This document shows positions 1 through 10,543 of a stretch of DNA of 64,000 bases, one piece after another; position 1 is the first letter of the stretch, and each line of letters begins with the position of its first letter. The stretch is from Atriophallophorus winterbourni (lineage: Eukaryota > Platyhelminthes > Trematoda > Plagiorchiida > Microphallidae). Position numbers and translations under genes: made by a program. The DNA is taken from the NCBI GenBank assembly GCA_013407085.1, contig JACCGJ010001858.1, positions 62,001-126,000 on the forward strand. Direction: 5' to 3'. The notes below the pieces were generated by a model. That model saw only the letters and a program-made list of their open reading frames with translations, did no database searches and was not told the origin of the DNA.

Positions 1-2690
1 GACGAGTAGTCCTATCTATCAGTTGCGAGCGCCGAGAATCGACTAGGGGGGTCAAATAAGTGTAATAAATTAACGCCCACAAAAGCAAATAAAACCGCGC
101 GATTTCAAAAATCCAGCGGAATTCAAGTCTGAATACCAAATCAAGTGTCGAGGAGCGTTGACTTCAGGTTGTTATAACTTAATCAGGAAGTCACTAGAGC
201 CATAGTTACTTCAATATAGGATGTCCTTACCAGGCGGAGCAACTCCATTATTATGGCAAATGTCTTTTTAACGGCAACTTCCAAATTAACAAACAGCTGT
301 TGTAGCCTAGATCGTTCAGACTGGACAGTGCGGAAAAACACTGCCTGTTTGTCGCTACAGTAGCGGTCACCTACAGGGAAGTACGACCTGCGTCGCGAAC
401 CTGTATCAACAAGTCAGTTGAGAGTTTCTGCGTTAATTACGTAAACATGACTGACTTATCAATTATATATTTAGCACTAAATTTAGTTTCTGAAAAATAA
501 AACCAATATTTATGGCCCTGTGGAATAAAACTGGGTATTGTGATGACTGTCGAGGACGCTATAAGGCGTCTTAGTATCGCCCATGGTGAATAGGATACAA
601 AAATGCACGATTATACGATGTAAAGAAAATACCTGAAATTAATAACGCCGATTTGAATCGGGAAAATTAACGTACCAGAAACAATATGCAAAAGATGCGT
701 GTTTATAAGTCGCAACGATTTGCAGTATTATTATTATTATTATTAATACACAAGTCTTTACAGACGATGTGCCAACAAGTATACTATGAAGAGGGTACAT
801 GATGAAAGTTAAACAGGAAAAAAAGGGAAGTATTTTTGTCTGTTTACACATGCCGTTTTAGATCTTTTTTGTCTTTTTTGGAATAAAGAAAAGAGGGAGG
901 GTCCTTGATGAACGGAAACACAAGCACGGCAGGATTCTCGCCACTGGTTTCTTTCATTTGCCATCACACTGAAAGTTATCAGCCACATATCTTCACAGTC
1001 CGTCGAGTATCTTCGGGTCCGAGTAGTATGTCGCTTTCAACAAGAACCACGAGAACGATTTGCAGTAGACTGACTACTACAATAACGTCCAACGAAGGTA
1101 GCCGAAAACGGACAGTACGATGAAGAATTTATCGCGGTAGCCAACAAGTGTACAACAGTACAGAAGAGCAGTCACGTAGCACGCGTGAACGGAAGAAGTA
1201 TCAAGATCAATGCTTTTATAGTCAGGCATAACACACTTTTTACACTTTTAAATAAATAGGAGTAATTGTTCCAAGTTTTCACTAGGCCGAAAACACACAA
1301 TTTAACAGTGTTCAAAGAAAGAAGTATTAAAGTGTATGTGCGCACATTTTTTATAAGAGAGTTCAAATATGGTCGTCACGGGGTGTTCCTTGATTGTAAA
1401 TGGAATAATGCATAAAGGACGCGTTTCGAAGAAACATTTATTTTATCCAGGGCAACCGTGGTTAAAATTCACTGATTTGTAACTTAAATTGCAGATTCTT
1501 ACGAACTGATTACAAATGAATAAAAATTGGGTAATGTTTTCTTATGCTGTTGTTGCTTTTTCATGCTACGTATTCACGGCCGCAACTCCTAGTTCCACCT
1601 TAGCTTTATCATTAAACATACGACAGCAGATTTCAGAGTTAAACACCATCTGGTTTATCATCCGTTTTTTGTAGTATATTTTGTCTTGGTAAAATATTGT
1701 TTACTTGTTCCCCAGTAAAATGAATTTTTCCAAATCTTTGATAATTGTTTTTTCGATTCAGTCGTCAAACAACTTTCGTTACCCTTGAACAATAGCGATT
1801 TTGGATTCTGATATTGAAATCTAGAATTTTCTCGAGTTATTGTGGATAAATGTGAACGCTTATGTGGATTGAATTCTTCAGATGAGTTATTAACCTTACT
1901 CAGAACCCATGTACATCACTGGTTTTCGGTTCGCATCTAATCACGCTTTTAAAGGCATTATACAAAGACTTATGTAGATCCGTCTAACTGTTTTACCGGC
2001 ATCAATTTTTTCTACAGGTTAAAACAGATAGTCGAACTGGATAGCGAAATGATCACTCAATCCCAGTTGACTTCCGTAAGTAACGTTATCAATATCGTGT
2101 TTGCCGCTAGTCAAAACAAGATCTGGAATTGAACGTTCATCAGATCCCCACGATTATATGAAATTTAATTTTGAGGGAGAATATCGTCCAACTACTTACT
2201 GAATGCGCATTTGAGTGATCATTCTGGTTAAACGATACTGCTCTGAACATCCGGTAAATTGAAATTACGCATTAGTAAAAACCAACAGATGAATCCTAAA
2301 GTGAGCATGCTGATGTTGCCGAGTGGGACCAAATTTTAAGTATTTGGTCCAGAAAGCATGCGATAAACTACTCCTAATATACAGTTTCAGTGTTGGCTAC
2401 TCATAGTGAGCACCAGTTTTTATCATGCAACACAACGTCCGCATTTGTAATCTCACAGCACAAATTTTGGTCATATTTGAATGCTATTTCTACACTCCCT
2501 TCATTGTCATTACAAATAAGTGACAGGCCGTGTAATTCTAGTAAACTATTTGTTTCGGAGACCGTAGCCACATATCCGTTACGGCTGGCTGGTAAACATT
2601 TCACAAATACTGCACACATTTGACTGAATTGTTGCCCAGAGATGGTATTTCTGTATAAAGGCATTATATATGAGTTTTTCTTAGCAACAA
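1..2690. repeat. Left arm of large imperfect inverted repeat
   Basis: Read as reverse complement, this stretch matches 40134-39413 and then 36540-32942. The first bases (gacgagtagt) pair with the end at 40134, and the match continues with many substitutions and small indels. About 1605-1835 does not match its counterpart (35460-35685), so the arms are not a simple recent duplication. The arm contains a short TTA tract at 726-748 and, further in, a decayed LINE endonuclease on the - strand. The left end may extend beyond the window. It lacks both insertions seen in the right arm, so it serves as the empty-site reference. Confidence 0.85.
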
Positions 2691-2763
2691 AGATGTTTGG
2701 AAATGTGGGCATGGGGATTGTAGAATACATATTTAGCAGAATTCTTCTGGGTCTGCGTTTCAT
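1575..2763 (-). pseudogene. Decayed CR1/Jockey-like LINE endonuclease fragment in the left arm
   Basis: The - strand from about 2763 down to 1835 reads as a broken apurinic-type endonuclease of a LINE ORF2. A 120-codon open stretch at 2401-2763 includes ATVSETN followed by LSLICNDNE, which corresponds to the 'ETWL ... G(Y/L)SLIRND' part of CR1-type endonucleases. Further on, beyond several stops, come traces of the GNFNLPDV and LGLSDHF blocks, which are clearer in the right-arm copy (34720-35715). A short piece at 1575-1615 corresponds to the start of the RT linker (AKV.LGVAVVN). There are many stops and indels and nothing is expected to be expressed. The family assignment rests on motif order only. 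Confidence 0.6.
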
Positions 2764-3363
2764 GGTTTCAGGTTTTTAGATTTTACTGTTGCTATACATT
2801 TCACTGTAGTGTCGGCTGCATGTGTTTCGGAAATGTCAACGGCCTATTCGTTTTTCTTTTGGACTTGGATTACATCAAACTGTCATATCTGAAGCCACTG
2901 TGCACTTAATCTAATTTATCGTGGCCTTATCATGCAACCATTCTCAGTGTGTTCTGACAGTGTTCAACAGGAACGATATTTAAAGGCGCTTAAAACCAAC
3001 GTTTTAAAATCTATAGACTTGAGGACGCAGAACCTGTCCGCCATATCAACATCATGCAGATTAATTATGCGCTGGGAAATCTCAATTTAAATAAACTTGT
3101 TGCGCTTTACTGCTTTATCACTTGTCTCAACATTTATTTGGATTTCAGAAAGGATTGAAATTCGATCATCCATTGTTTAGTTAGGGATTCTTGTTGAGGG
3201 TTACAGTATTTGCGCCACCAGAGCACATGAGCGAAGATCCTTAAAATTCTCCATACGCATGAGAAAAGCGGATAATAACAAATTATCTAGATACCACTTC
3301 AAGCCGACAGTGATTTTCAACATTCTTGGTTCGTCTAGGTTCGACGAACTAGGTTAAGCCCCA
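2764..3363. other. Gene-free spacer
   Basis: AT-rich sequence with stops in all frames. I see no recognisable domain. The LINE at 3364 begins abruptly; its homology to related ORF2 proteins starts near 3372, and an in-frame stop at 3355-3357 precedes the ATG. Confidence 0.5.
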
Positions 3364-5109
3364 ATGATGGAGCGAAACCCCAGAATACTATATCCTATGG
3401 TTAACGATCAAGCTAAGGTGAAACCTGGAGTAGCGTCTGTGAACACATCAGCTGGACCAATAACAACTGCAGCAGAAACTGCTGATGCTTTAGCCAGGTT
3501 TTATTCATCGGTATTCAACCCGATAGAACATGCAATAAACAGCCCAAATCCAACACTTTCAAACACGGTTGCCCTAAGTGAAATAAGTGTCACTGAGAAA
3601 CGCGTCCTCCAAGTTTTATTTAAACTTAAAACCGGAAAGTCTCCTGGCGTCGACGGAATAACCCCGACAATATTGAAGCAATTTGCGATTTTGCTATATA
3701 AACCACTCACTTATTTGTTCGAGCAAACACTGGCAAGCGGAGTGATTCCTACAGATTATAAACGAGGAATAATTTCTCCAATTTACAAAGGTGGAAATCG
3801 CTCCGATGTTTCCAATTACCGACCTGTTACTCTGTTACCAGTGATTTCAAAATTACTTGAGCGACTCATTGTTGACGATCTCATGAAACATTTCGAGAAT
3901 AATCAGTTGCTTTCGAGGAACCAGCATGGATTCAGACGAAATTATTCATGTTTGTCTAATTTACTAGTAACGCTAGATGATTGGACAAAATCCGTAGATA
4001 AAGGACAAGCAATACACGCGTGCTACTTGGATATTTCAAAAGCATTCGATCGTGATGACCATTCCCTACTACTGCAGAAGCTTGAAAGGCTTGATATCAC
4101 TGGAAAGTTGCTGAATTGGCTGAATGACTACCTAACAAATCGCACTAACCAGGTACGTGTTGATGGTGCATTATCCAAACCAATTGCAGCAACTAGCGGA
4201 GTTCCACAAGGGTCAGTCCATGGTCCGATCCTCTTTCTGGTTTATGCCAATGAAATACCGGAAATTGTTCGATGTAACATTTCGATTTTTGCGGACGACA
4301 TAAAGATTTGGCGCAGCATTCGTTGTCCAGAAGACTGTCTGCTATTACAAAAGGATCTTGATACGCTTCACAGCTGGTCGTTGAAGAACAAACTGCCGTT
4401 AAACTTCAACAAATGCAGGATCATGAATGTGGGGAATCGAGTAGAGTTCACATATCACATAGGTTCGCATGTCCTTGAAAATTGCCGTGAAGAAAAAGAT
4501 TTGGGTGTCTGGATATGCTCCAGTTTAAAAACATCACTTCAAACTAATAGTGCCTTTAAAAAAGCAACACGCGTTCTAAATCTACTCAAACGTGTATTTG
4601 GGAAATTTTCGCCCAAGATATTCCCAAGGATCATGAATACATACTTGAGACCAGTCATGGAATACGGTGTGCAGTCATGGTCTCCGTGGCTCAAGAGGGA
4701 TGTGGAACTTATGCAGCGGATCTATCACCGCCCAACGAAACTAGTTCTCAGCATCCGAAACAAACCATATAAAGAAAGGATATATCAACTGAATCTGTTC
4801 GATTTTCCCTATCGACGAATCAGAGGAGACCTTATTTTACTTTACAAAACATTCCATACTTCGAACCATCCCTTACAGGATTTATTCACGCGAAGGGATA
4901 CGAGGAATTATCGGACCCATGAATATGTGCTGGTCGTACCCCATTCCCGCCTGAACTGTAGAATTTATTTTTACTCTGTCCGTGTCTGTTTTACTTGGAA
5001 CAGTTTACCTTCAACCGTTGCTCACGTCACTAGCTTGCATGACTTTAAAACGAAATTAGACGAATTTTTATTGCATTATTCTTTTCCAGAACACTTATAT
5101 ACTGTTTAA
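3364..5109 (+). CDS. LINE (CR1/Jockey-like, family A) reverse transcriptase, 5'-truncated ORF2
   Basis: This 581-codon uninterrupted frame covers the linker and whole reverse transcriptase of a non-LTR retrotransposon ORF2. In order it has RNPRILYP (linker), KTGKSPGVDG, IISPIYKGG, SNYRPVTLLP, NQHGFRRNYSC, LDISKAFDR, TSGVPQGSV, the catalytic FADD box (SIFADDIKIW), then the thumb and C-terminal region (EEKDLGV, LRPVMEYGVQ, SVRVCFTWNSLP). The protein would synthesise cDNA at a nicked target. The N-terminal endonuclease and ORF1 are missing, so this is a 5'-truncated insertion. Two positions that are usually conserved are changed: SVHGPIL for SVLGPIL and AFDRDDH for AFDRVDH. It is the best-preserved RT in the window. 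The ATG at 3364 is only the first in-frame methionine and is not an evolved start. Confidence 0.9.
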   Translation: MMERNPRILYPMVNDQAKVKPGVASVNTSAGPITTAAETADALARFYSSVFNPIEHAINSPNPTLSNTVALSEISVTEKRVLQVLFKLKTGKSPGVDGITPTILKQFAILLYKPLTYLFEQTLASGVIPTDYKRGIISPIYKGGNRSDVSNYRPVTLLPVISKLLERLIVDDLMKHFENNQLLSRNQHGFRRNYSCLSNLLVTLDDWTKSVDKGQAIHACYLDISKAFDRDDHSLLLQKLERLDITGKLLNWLNDYLTNRTNQVRVDGALSKPIAATSGVPQGSVHGPILFLVYANEIPEIVRCNISIFADDIKIWRSIRCPEDCLLLQKDLDTLHSWSLKNKLPLNFNKCRIMNVGNRVEFTYHIGSHVLENCREEKDLGVWICSSLKTSLQTNSAFKKATRVLNLLKRVFGKFSPKIFPRIMNTYLRPVMEYGVQSWSPWLKRDVELMQRIYHRPTKLVLSIRNKPYKERIYQLNLFDFPYRRIRGDLILLYKTFHTSNHPLQDLFTRRDTRNYRTHEYVLVVPHSRLNCRIYFYSVRVCFTWNSLPSTVAHVTSLHDFKTKLDEFLLHYSFPEHLYTV

Positions 5110-5225
5110 TCTATGTTCTTATATTGTTTATACACTTAAATTTCAATTTTTACCATCCTATGGTTGATGTTAAGCTTGTTGCTTTTTAGACCATTGAAAA
5201 CCTTGAATTACCTTGAATTTTCAAT
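5110..5225 (+). repeat. 3' UTR and tail of family A LINE
   Basis: After the stop come a CATCCTATGGTT block, a TTAAGCTTG block and TTTTTAGACCATT. The sequence ends in an imperfect repeat of CTTGAATTAC units with no poly(A). The same order recurs at the 3' ends of other copies in this window (near 50880, 51175, 56330 and 63790, and on the - strand at 16430-16470), so this is probably the sequence recognised by the element's own RT. Confidence 0.7.
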
Positions 5226-6434
5226 CTATACCTCGTGTTTTCGACAGTACTTTAGTTATGTGGCACCTATTTTCATTACATTTTACAAATCACGCCTTGT
5301 CTATGAGTAACCATCGCTCTCGTTAGTCAAGTGTCATTAAGACAGCCTTAGGTTGAGGTGATATCGTGTCGGCTTTTGTAGTATTTTATGATATGAATTT
5401 TGGTTTCAAATGAAGGTTTTCTGCGGGATTTACAGAAGAGCAGGTGGCTTGGGTAGGGTAAAAATTTTCATGCATCGGAAGTTTAGGCTAGAAAGGTCGT
5501 AAATAGTTGCTTTTACAAAGGTGGTATTTTGATGAGGAGATATCTTTTCCAGACTCTGCAGCATATTTGGTACAACTGAGCTCACGTGTAGAATGATTTG
5601 CCGAGATAGACAATTTATCTGGCCGACATTACCAACTGTATATTTCCGATTTTTCGTAAACTATGCAGTGGAGAGTGTCTCTACGCATGTTCTCAACGTT
5701 TGTATATTGAGCACTACGCTCATCACGTTATCATTCATTTTGCTTTGATAGACCATTTTTGAAGTAGGTGCGTATATTTTAGGTTCCGTTAGACAATTTC
5801 ACATTTATAAAATAAGCCAGCCATGCATTGATTATTTAGGGTCAGATGCAAAAAGTGACAGATCCTATCTTTCCACTCACTATTTTTATCGCAACTTTCG
5901 CGAACGTTCAAACGTTTTATTTTAAGGAAAGTAAACATGAGAGCAGATAAATTGATACGAATGGGAATTGTTTGCGCGATATTGTTTCATAAATATATAC
6001 GGATATGTCTCCTTGTAAATGAAAAAATGTTATAGTTGCTGTGATAATATATGTTAACCTATTTTGCTATGCTAGCCTATTTTTACGCAAGACGAACGAT
6101 TACACAATCACATGAAATATTGGCATGTTTCAGAGTATCGAACGAATTTTCAGCACAAAGGTGAAAGATTAAATCAGCAAAATCATTATCAAATAATGGT
6201 TGCAACATGCTAACAACACGACTATACTGAGAAATTTGAGTTTTCAAACAGTAAGTATGCCGTAGCGTTTGTATACGTATCCTAAGATGGCGAATTCGAA
6301 ACTGCTGGCTTCTGATATATTTAGTAAATGAAAAAATGACAGCGTAATCTCTACAAATTAGGGTGCGGCGAATGTGATGTTTGTTCAAACGACAATCAAT
6401 AATACTGTTTTTCATATTCTCATTGGTAAACTAA
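5226..6434. other. Spacer, nothing recognised
   Basis: AT-rich DNA. A 110-codon open stretch on the - strand near 6083-6415 has no recognisable motif and is treated as chance. Confidence 0.45.
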
Positions 6435-7835
6435 AATACATCAGTTTGTCTCACGCGAAAGTAGTTGCACTGTATAAAACGAAGGTCCTGCCAGTTCTTG
6501 ATTATTGTAATATCATTTATTTCCAAATGGTCAGGCGTAACTGTTTTCTTTGAGAGAGCCTTCAACAAACTTTCAGTAACATAATTTTGAAAAATACCAA
6601 ATCTGTCACTTATTAGGAAAGGTGTACTTTGTCGATCGTTGAACAATTATGGTTATGCAGAATTCGTCCTAAACTTCTCCTGTTTTTCCAATCATTAACA
6701 AGCAGCGAATAAAGCTGAGGTTTGCCATGTGTTTTTGCGATTATAATCAATATGACCTGCGCAACCGAATAATGATCTTGCATATTTCGAACTAAAGTTC
6801 GACCTAGCTTTTTCTTAATTAGGTATGTTCAGCTTTGGAATTCTCTCCCTCTTCATTTTTGCATGTGCACATCTACAAGTAAAATTAAATCGCTTATCGG
6901 ATCTCTTATTGTTAATTCACTGAGTGAAATTCCCAAAATAAATTCTTCATTAGATAATTTATACTCTCGTGGTATCCTGAGTTTCTGAATTCAGTTCAAG
7001 TTTTCTCATATATGTATGTCACGTTTTTATCCAACCGTGCGTACTAATAAAATTTAACAAAAAATTAACAAAAACGTATAATCTGCCAAACATTTTGATT
7101 TTTTAATCTACATTCTTCTCTCTTTTAACTGATTGACTATTTTACTTTGATGACCTCTCACCAAGCTGGTGAAGAGAATATCTTTCATTGTATTCTAGCA
7201 ACTTTAAATACCGAAATATCACTGAAATTGGCTGAGAACTATCCGCCTGAGATTTGTTCCGTATGCAAATGGCCCTTCAGCACATAACAAAAATCCAGCA
7301 GGTTAACAACTGTTGGTTCTGTTCGTCGACAATTCTTCAAGATTCTTGGATCATACAACGGGCCCTACCCCAATGCCATGTATACGTCACCCTCACTCCC
7401 CATTCACAATTCTTCCACATTTTCTAATTTCGAAGTATTTAGGTTCTTTTTTAGTTTTCTGAACCAACCATTTCGAAAAAACGTCAATTTATGCATACAT
7501 AATATTTTTGTTTATTTTATTATGAAAAAAGGCATTATTGTTTGCACCACTTTCTCCGTAAAACCTTACATTTCTGATCTCCATTTCTTCGTATCCTTTC
7601 CATTCGTCAATCTTGACAATATTTTAAAGGAACATTATTTTTATCTGACATTGAGAATATTTTTCTTACAAACGGTAATTTCGTTTTACATTCTTGAACA
7701 AAAGAAATGTTTAAAAATACCGCTTGCTTCTGAAATTAGTACTATCCAATTTTTCTTTGCTGTATGCTGCATGTATTGCATGTATTAGTTAACCAACAAT
7801 ATATTATTATTATTATTATCATTATTATTATTGAC
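6435..7835 (+). pseudogene. Decayed LINE family C copy (RT C-terminus plus long 3' UTR)
   Basis: Starting near 6450 the + strand reads KTKVLPVLDYCNIIYF, matching KMKVLPLLDYCNIAYS in the 37.5-kb copy, then WLCRIRPKLLLFF and LWNSLPLH, with frameshifts and stops throughout. The 3' UTR also matches that copy, including a conserved hairpin at 7155-7176 (CTCTCACCA-loop-TGGTGAAGAG). The copy ends in a TTA/TAT tract at about 7799-7835. A 136-codon open frame at 7378-7788 lies wholly inside the 3' UTR and is probably chance. Confidence 0.75.
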
Positions 7836-9410
7836 ATACGTAAAGTTTGTAATCAAGTTACAATCTCGTACTAACCTGATGAAACAGGTTTCGTACCAGC
7901 AATATGCAAAATGGAATCTGAAGACTTCTTCTTTCTACTACTCAATCTCTTTAATACGTCTATGAAATCAGGAACTTTTTCCATAGAATGGAAACTTTCC
8001 GTTGTCATTCCGCGACATAAGTCCGGATCACTACATACAGTTACCAATTATCGACCCATTAATCACACACCACTTCTAGCTAGAATATTTGACAAGCTTG
8101 TCAGACAGGCCACCCGAACATACTTGACACCAAACTATTTCATATCAAACCAGCACGGATTTCTCAACAGAAAATCTTGCGTCACTTGTCAACTCGAATT
8201 TTTAAATTACGTGACACAATCACTAGATTCAAACCTTGGTGTCATAGTTGTATTCATTGATATTATGAAAGCCTTTGACAGGGTGCCGCATAATCTACTC
8301 CTCGCAAAATTATCTGCTGTAGGTATTACTGGAAACCTACTTTCGTGGTTCAAATCGTTTCTTACTGGTCGCACCTTTTCGGTAGATATAAATGGCCACC
8401 GTTCAAGAACTTTGCCAATTCCAAGCGGAGTCATACAAGGAAGCGTACTAGATCCACCACTCTTCTTGATATTAATCAACGATATGCTATCTCTCATAAC
8501 ACACTGTAAGATCTTTTTGTTTGCAGATGATATAGAAGTCGCCATAGCTTTTCCATCTAACCAGACTAACGACTTTATATCAAAATTGAACCAAGACCTA
8601 GATGCTCTACTTCAATGGAGTATTCGAAACGGTCTTGAGTTCTCCACCAATAAATCTACTTTCATAAATTTCAAATCTATCATACCAAAAGATTCGATCA
8701 TCCTAAATAATACACCACTACAATCAGCAAAATGTGTACGTGATTTAGGTTATCGATATTCTGGATCACTTACATTCCATGAACAAATTTGCTACTTGAT
8801 ATCTAAAACAAAAAATAATATAGGTTGACTTCATAGATTCATCTCTCTGCCCCAGTGCAAGCTGGAACTGTACAAGTTACATACACTACCTTTATTAGAT
8901 TACTGCAACATTATATCTAGTAACATTACTCGGTCTGATAGTTATGCTCTAGAAGGCATCTAACGTTCTTTCACACGATCCATCACCATCAGTTCGGATA
9001 AGCATTCATATGAGGAAAGATGTCAGATCCTAGGATTGGAGCCATTATGGTTTAGAAGAATAAAACAAAATCTTATACTCTTTTACAGAATATTGAAACA
9101 AGATATGATCGACATTGATTTACAATTAGATTTTAAAATCTCCGAAGTATATAATCTTCGACCCAAAAACAAAATATGTATACCGAAAATCCACAGTCGT
9201 GTACGAAAAGATTTCTTTATTTATAAATATTCTCGTTTATGGAATTTACTTCCCAATAATATAAGATTGAGCACTTCACAAACTGAATTCAAAAAGCGAC
9301 TGAACTCCTTTTTATCTCCAGAAAAATTAGGTGAGCTATTTATTATTAATACAAATATGAATAATTTATATTTATACGGCATAAAAGGCTTCTAATATTT
9401 TTAGCTATAA
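7836..9410 (+). pseudogene. LINE family C reverse transcriptase, second copy, broken by stops
   Basis: A 305-codon frame (7911-8828) carries the RT core: VTNYRPINHTPLL, NQHGFLNRKSC, VFIDIMKAFDRVPHN, PSGVIQGSVLDPP and FLFADDIEVA, the last containing the catalytic FADD. After a stop at 8826-8828 the same frame family continues (LHTLPLLDYCNII, then EPLWFRRIKQNLILFYRI, and RLWNLLPNNIRLST up to 9395), interrupted by at least one further stop near 8960. The copy starts immediately after the TTA tract that ends the preceding family C copy and runs almost up to the Tigger-like element at 9425. No endonuclease is present. Confidence 0.85.
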
Positions 9411-9424
9411 AAAATTTTCATATA

Positions 9425-9448
9425 CACTCAAATCTCGTACTATGCCAC
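9425..9448 (+). repeat. Left terminal inverted repeat of Tigger-like element
   Basis: Begins CACTCAAATCTC after a TA and matches the reverse complement of 10517-10541. Confidence 0.8.
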
Positions 9449-9795
9449 CTCGTTACTATGTCACTCTCGCTACTTTGCCACTTTTACTCGGTCCCGACAA
9501 AATTCGATACAAAATAAATTTACTATGACACTCCCCACTCTCGTTACTATGCCACTATTCTGTGACTATTTAAAAGCGCATTTTTGCGCATTTTACGCAT
9601 ATAGTCAGCCGGTTTTAAGGTCAAACACGCGATGTTTCGCCCTGACGCCAGCTACAACAAGCCAATCACCTCACGCACAACGACAAGCCTCTTTCCTACT
9701 CTTGCTTTAATTATCGATAGATAGACCCACGAAAGCGGTCGCACAAGCATACACTCACAACAGTGACATCGTTTTTTCAAACTATTCAGCCCATA

Positions 9796-10275
9796 ATGTC
9801 GGCTCCTAAACGCACGCTAACCGACTTTACGCTGAAGGAGAAGTTCGAGATCATTGATGCTCCGAAGAAGGAGCCGAAGCAGTCCAAGTTAGCGAGGGAG
9901 ATTAGCAAGAAATGGGGCGTCGAAGTTAAGAGAAACACCGTGAAGGGTATTCTCAGCGAGAAGGATGCAATTGAAGCTGCAATCAAAGCTGGAGTTCCAT
10001 CGAAGCGCATGAAGCTGACGCAGCCTCAAGACCCGAAGTTTGAGGAGGGAGTGCTGATGTGGCTGAAGCAAGCAAGAGGACTGAATTTGCCTGTCAGCGG
10101 CGATCTGGTCAAGGAGAAGGCGATAAAACTGATCGAGCTGATGCATATCCCAGACTTCATGGCGAGCGACGATTGGTTAGACAGCTTCAAGAAGCGCAAT
10201 GGCATCACGTTCAAGACAGTGCAGGGCAAAGCTGGAGCGGTGGATTACCAATCTTTTATTGATTGGCAGCAGTAG
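9796..10275 (+). CDS. CENP-B/Tigger-type DNA-binding protein (transposase without catalytic domain)
   Basis: This is an intact frame of 159 codons from the ATG at 9796. An in-frame ATG at 9763 would add 11 residues, but MSAPKRTLTD is the more usual start for this family. Residues of about 5-60 (LTDFTLKEKFEIID ... ISKKWGV ... VKGILSEK) match the CENP-B N-terminal helix-turn-helix. Residues of about 75-150 (FEEGVLMWLKQARG ... LPVSGDLVKEKA ... SDDWLDSFKKRNGI) match the Tc5/CENP-B second helix-turn-helix. The frame stops at DWQQ, where full transposases continue into the DDE domain. The product could bind the element's ends but could not cut DNA. Its codons are G/C-richer than the flanks and it has no internal stop, so it is either young or under constraint. 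Confidence 0.85.
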   Translation: MSAPKRTLTDFTLKEKFEIIDAPKKEPKQSKLAREISKKWGVEVKRNTVKGILSEKDAIEAAIKAGVPSKRMKLTQPQDPKFEEGVLMWLKQARGLNLPVSGDLVKEKAIKLIELMHIPDFMASDDWLDSFKKRNGITFKTVQGKAGAVDYQSFIDWQQ

Positions 10276-10339
10276 GTTCTTCGGCCCTTACTCAGGTAGT
10301 TCTCTGTAGCTGAGGTCTTCAACCTGGACGATACTGATG

Positions 10340-10430
10340 CGAGCGTGTGATCGGCTTAACAACGAGATGAACGTGATCCGACGAAAGAAGATGCGTCAGC
10401 CGACGATTTGTGAGAGCTTTGGACTGATCG
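10340..10430 (+). pseudogene. Remnant of Tigger transposase C-terminus
   Basis: After the stop of the DNA-binding frame, one reading frame gives RLNNEMNVIRRKKMRQPTIC and then ESFGLID and a stop. This resembles the usual 'KRQTTIDSFF' style C-terminus of Tigger transposases. Its presence suggests a single internal deletion that removed the catalytic core while keeping both ends of the gene. Confidence 0.5.
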
Positions 10431-10516
10431 ATTGAACAAATAAATGATGGACTTTAGAAAATGGAGTTGTTTTTACAAAACCTCTTTACTATGCCACTCT
10501 TGCTTGGTCCCAGCAT

Positions 10517-10541
10517 GTGGCATAGTACTGAGATTTGAGTA
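10517..10541 (-). repeat. Right terminal inverted repeat of Tigger-like element
   Basis: Ends GAGATTTGAGTA followed by TA; reverse complement of the left end with one indel and one changed base. Confidence 0.8.
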
Positions 10542-10543
10542 TA

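Larger units (their letters stand above)
9425..10541 (+). mobile_element. Tigger/pogo-like DNA transposon, internally deleted
   Basis: The ends are inverted repeats of about 24 bp: CACTCAAATCTCGTACTATG on the left, and on the right (read in reverse) TACTCAAATCTCAGTACTAT, differing by one substitution and one indel. A TA dinucleotide lies on each side (9423-9424 and 10542-10543), as expected for the Tc1/mariner/pogo superfamily. Inside is an intact reading frame for the CENP-B-like DNA-binding half of the transposase, then a short piece that resembles the transposase C-terminus; the DDE catalytic core is missing. The motif TACTATGCCAC recurs several times near both ends. The left flank is family C LINE and the right flank a Penelope-like element. 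Confidence 0.85.

Noticed and set aside
7378..7788. 136-codon ORF on the + strand
   Set aside because: It lies entirely in the 3' UTR of a decayed LINE family C copy, is very rich in Phe and other A/T codons, and its frame is not kept in the related copy at 38.9-39.3 kb.
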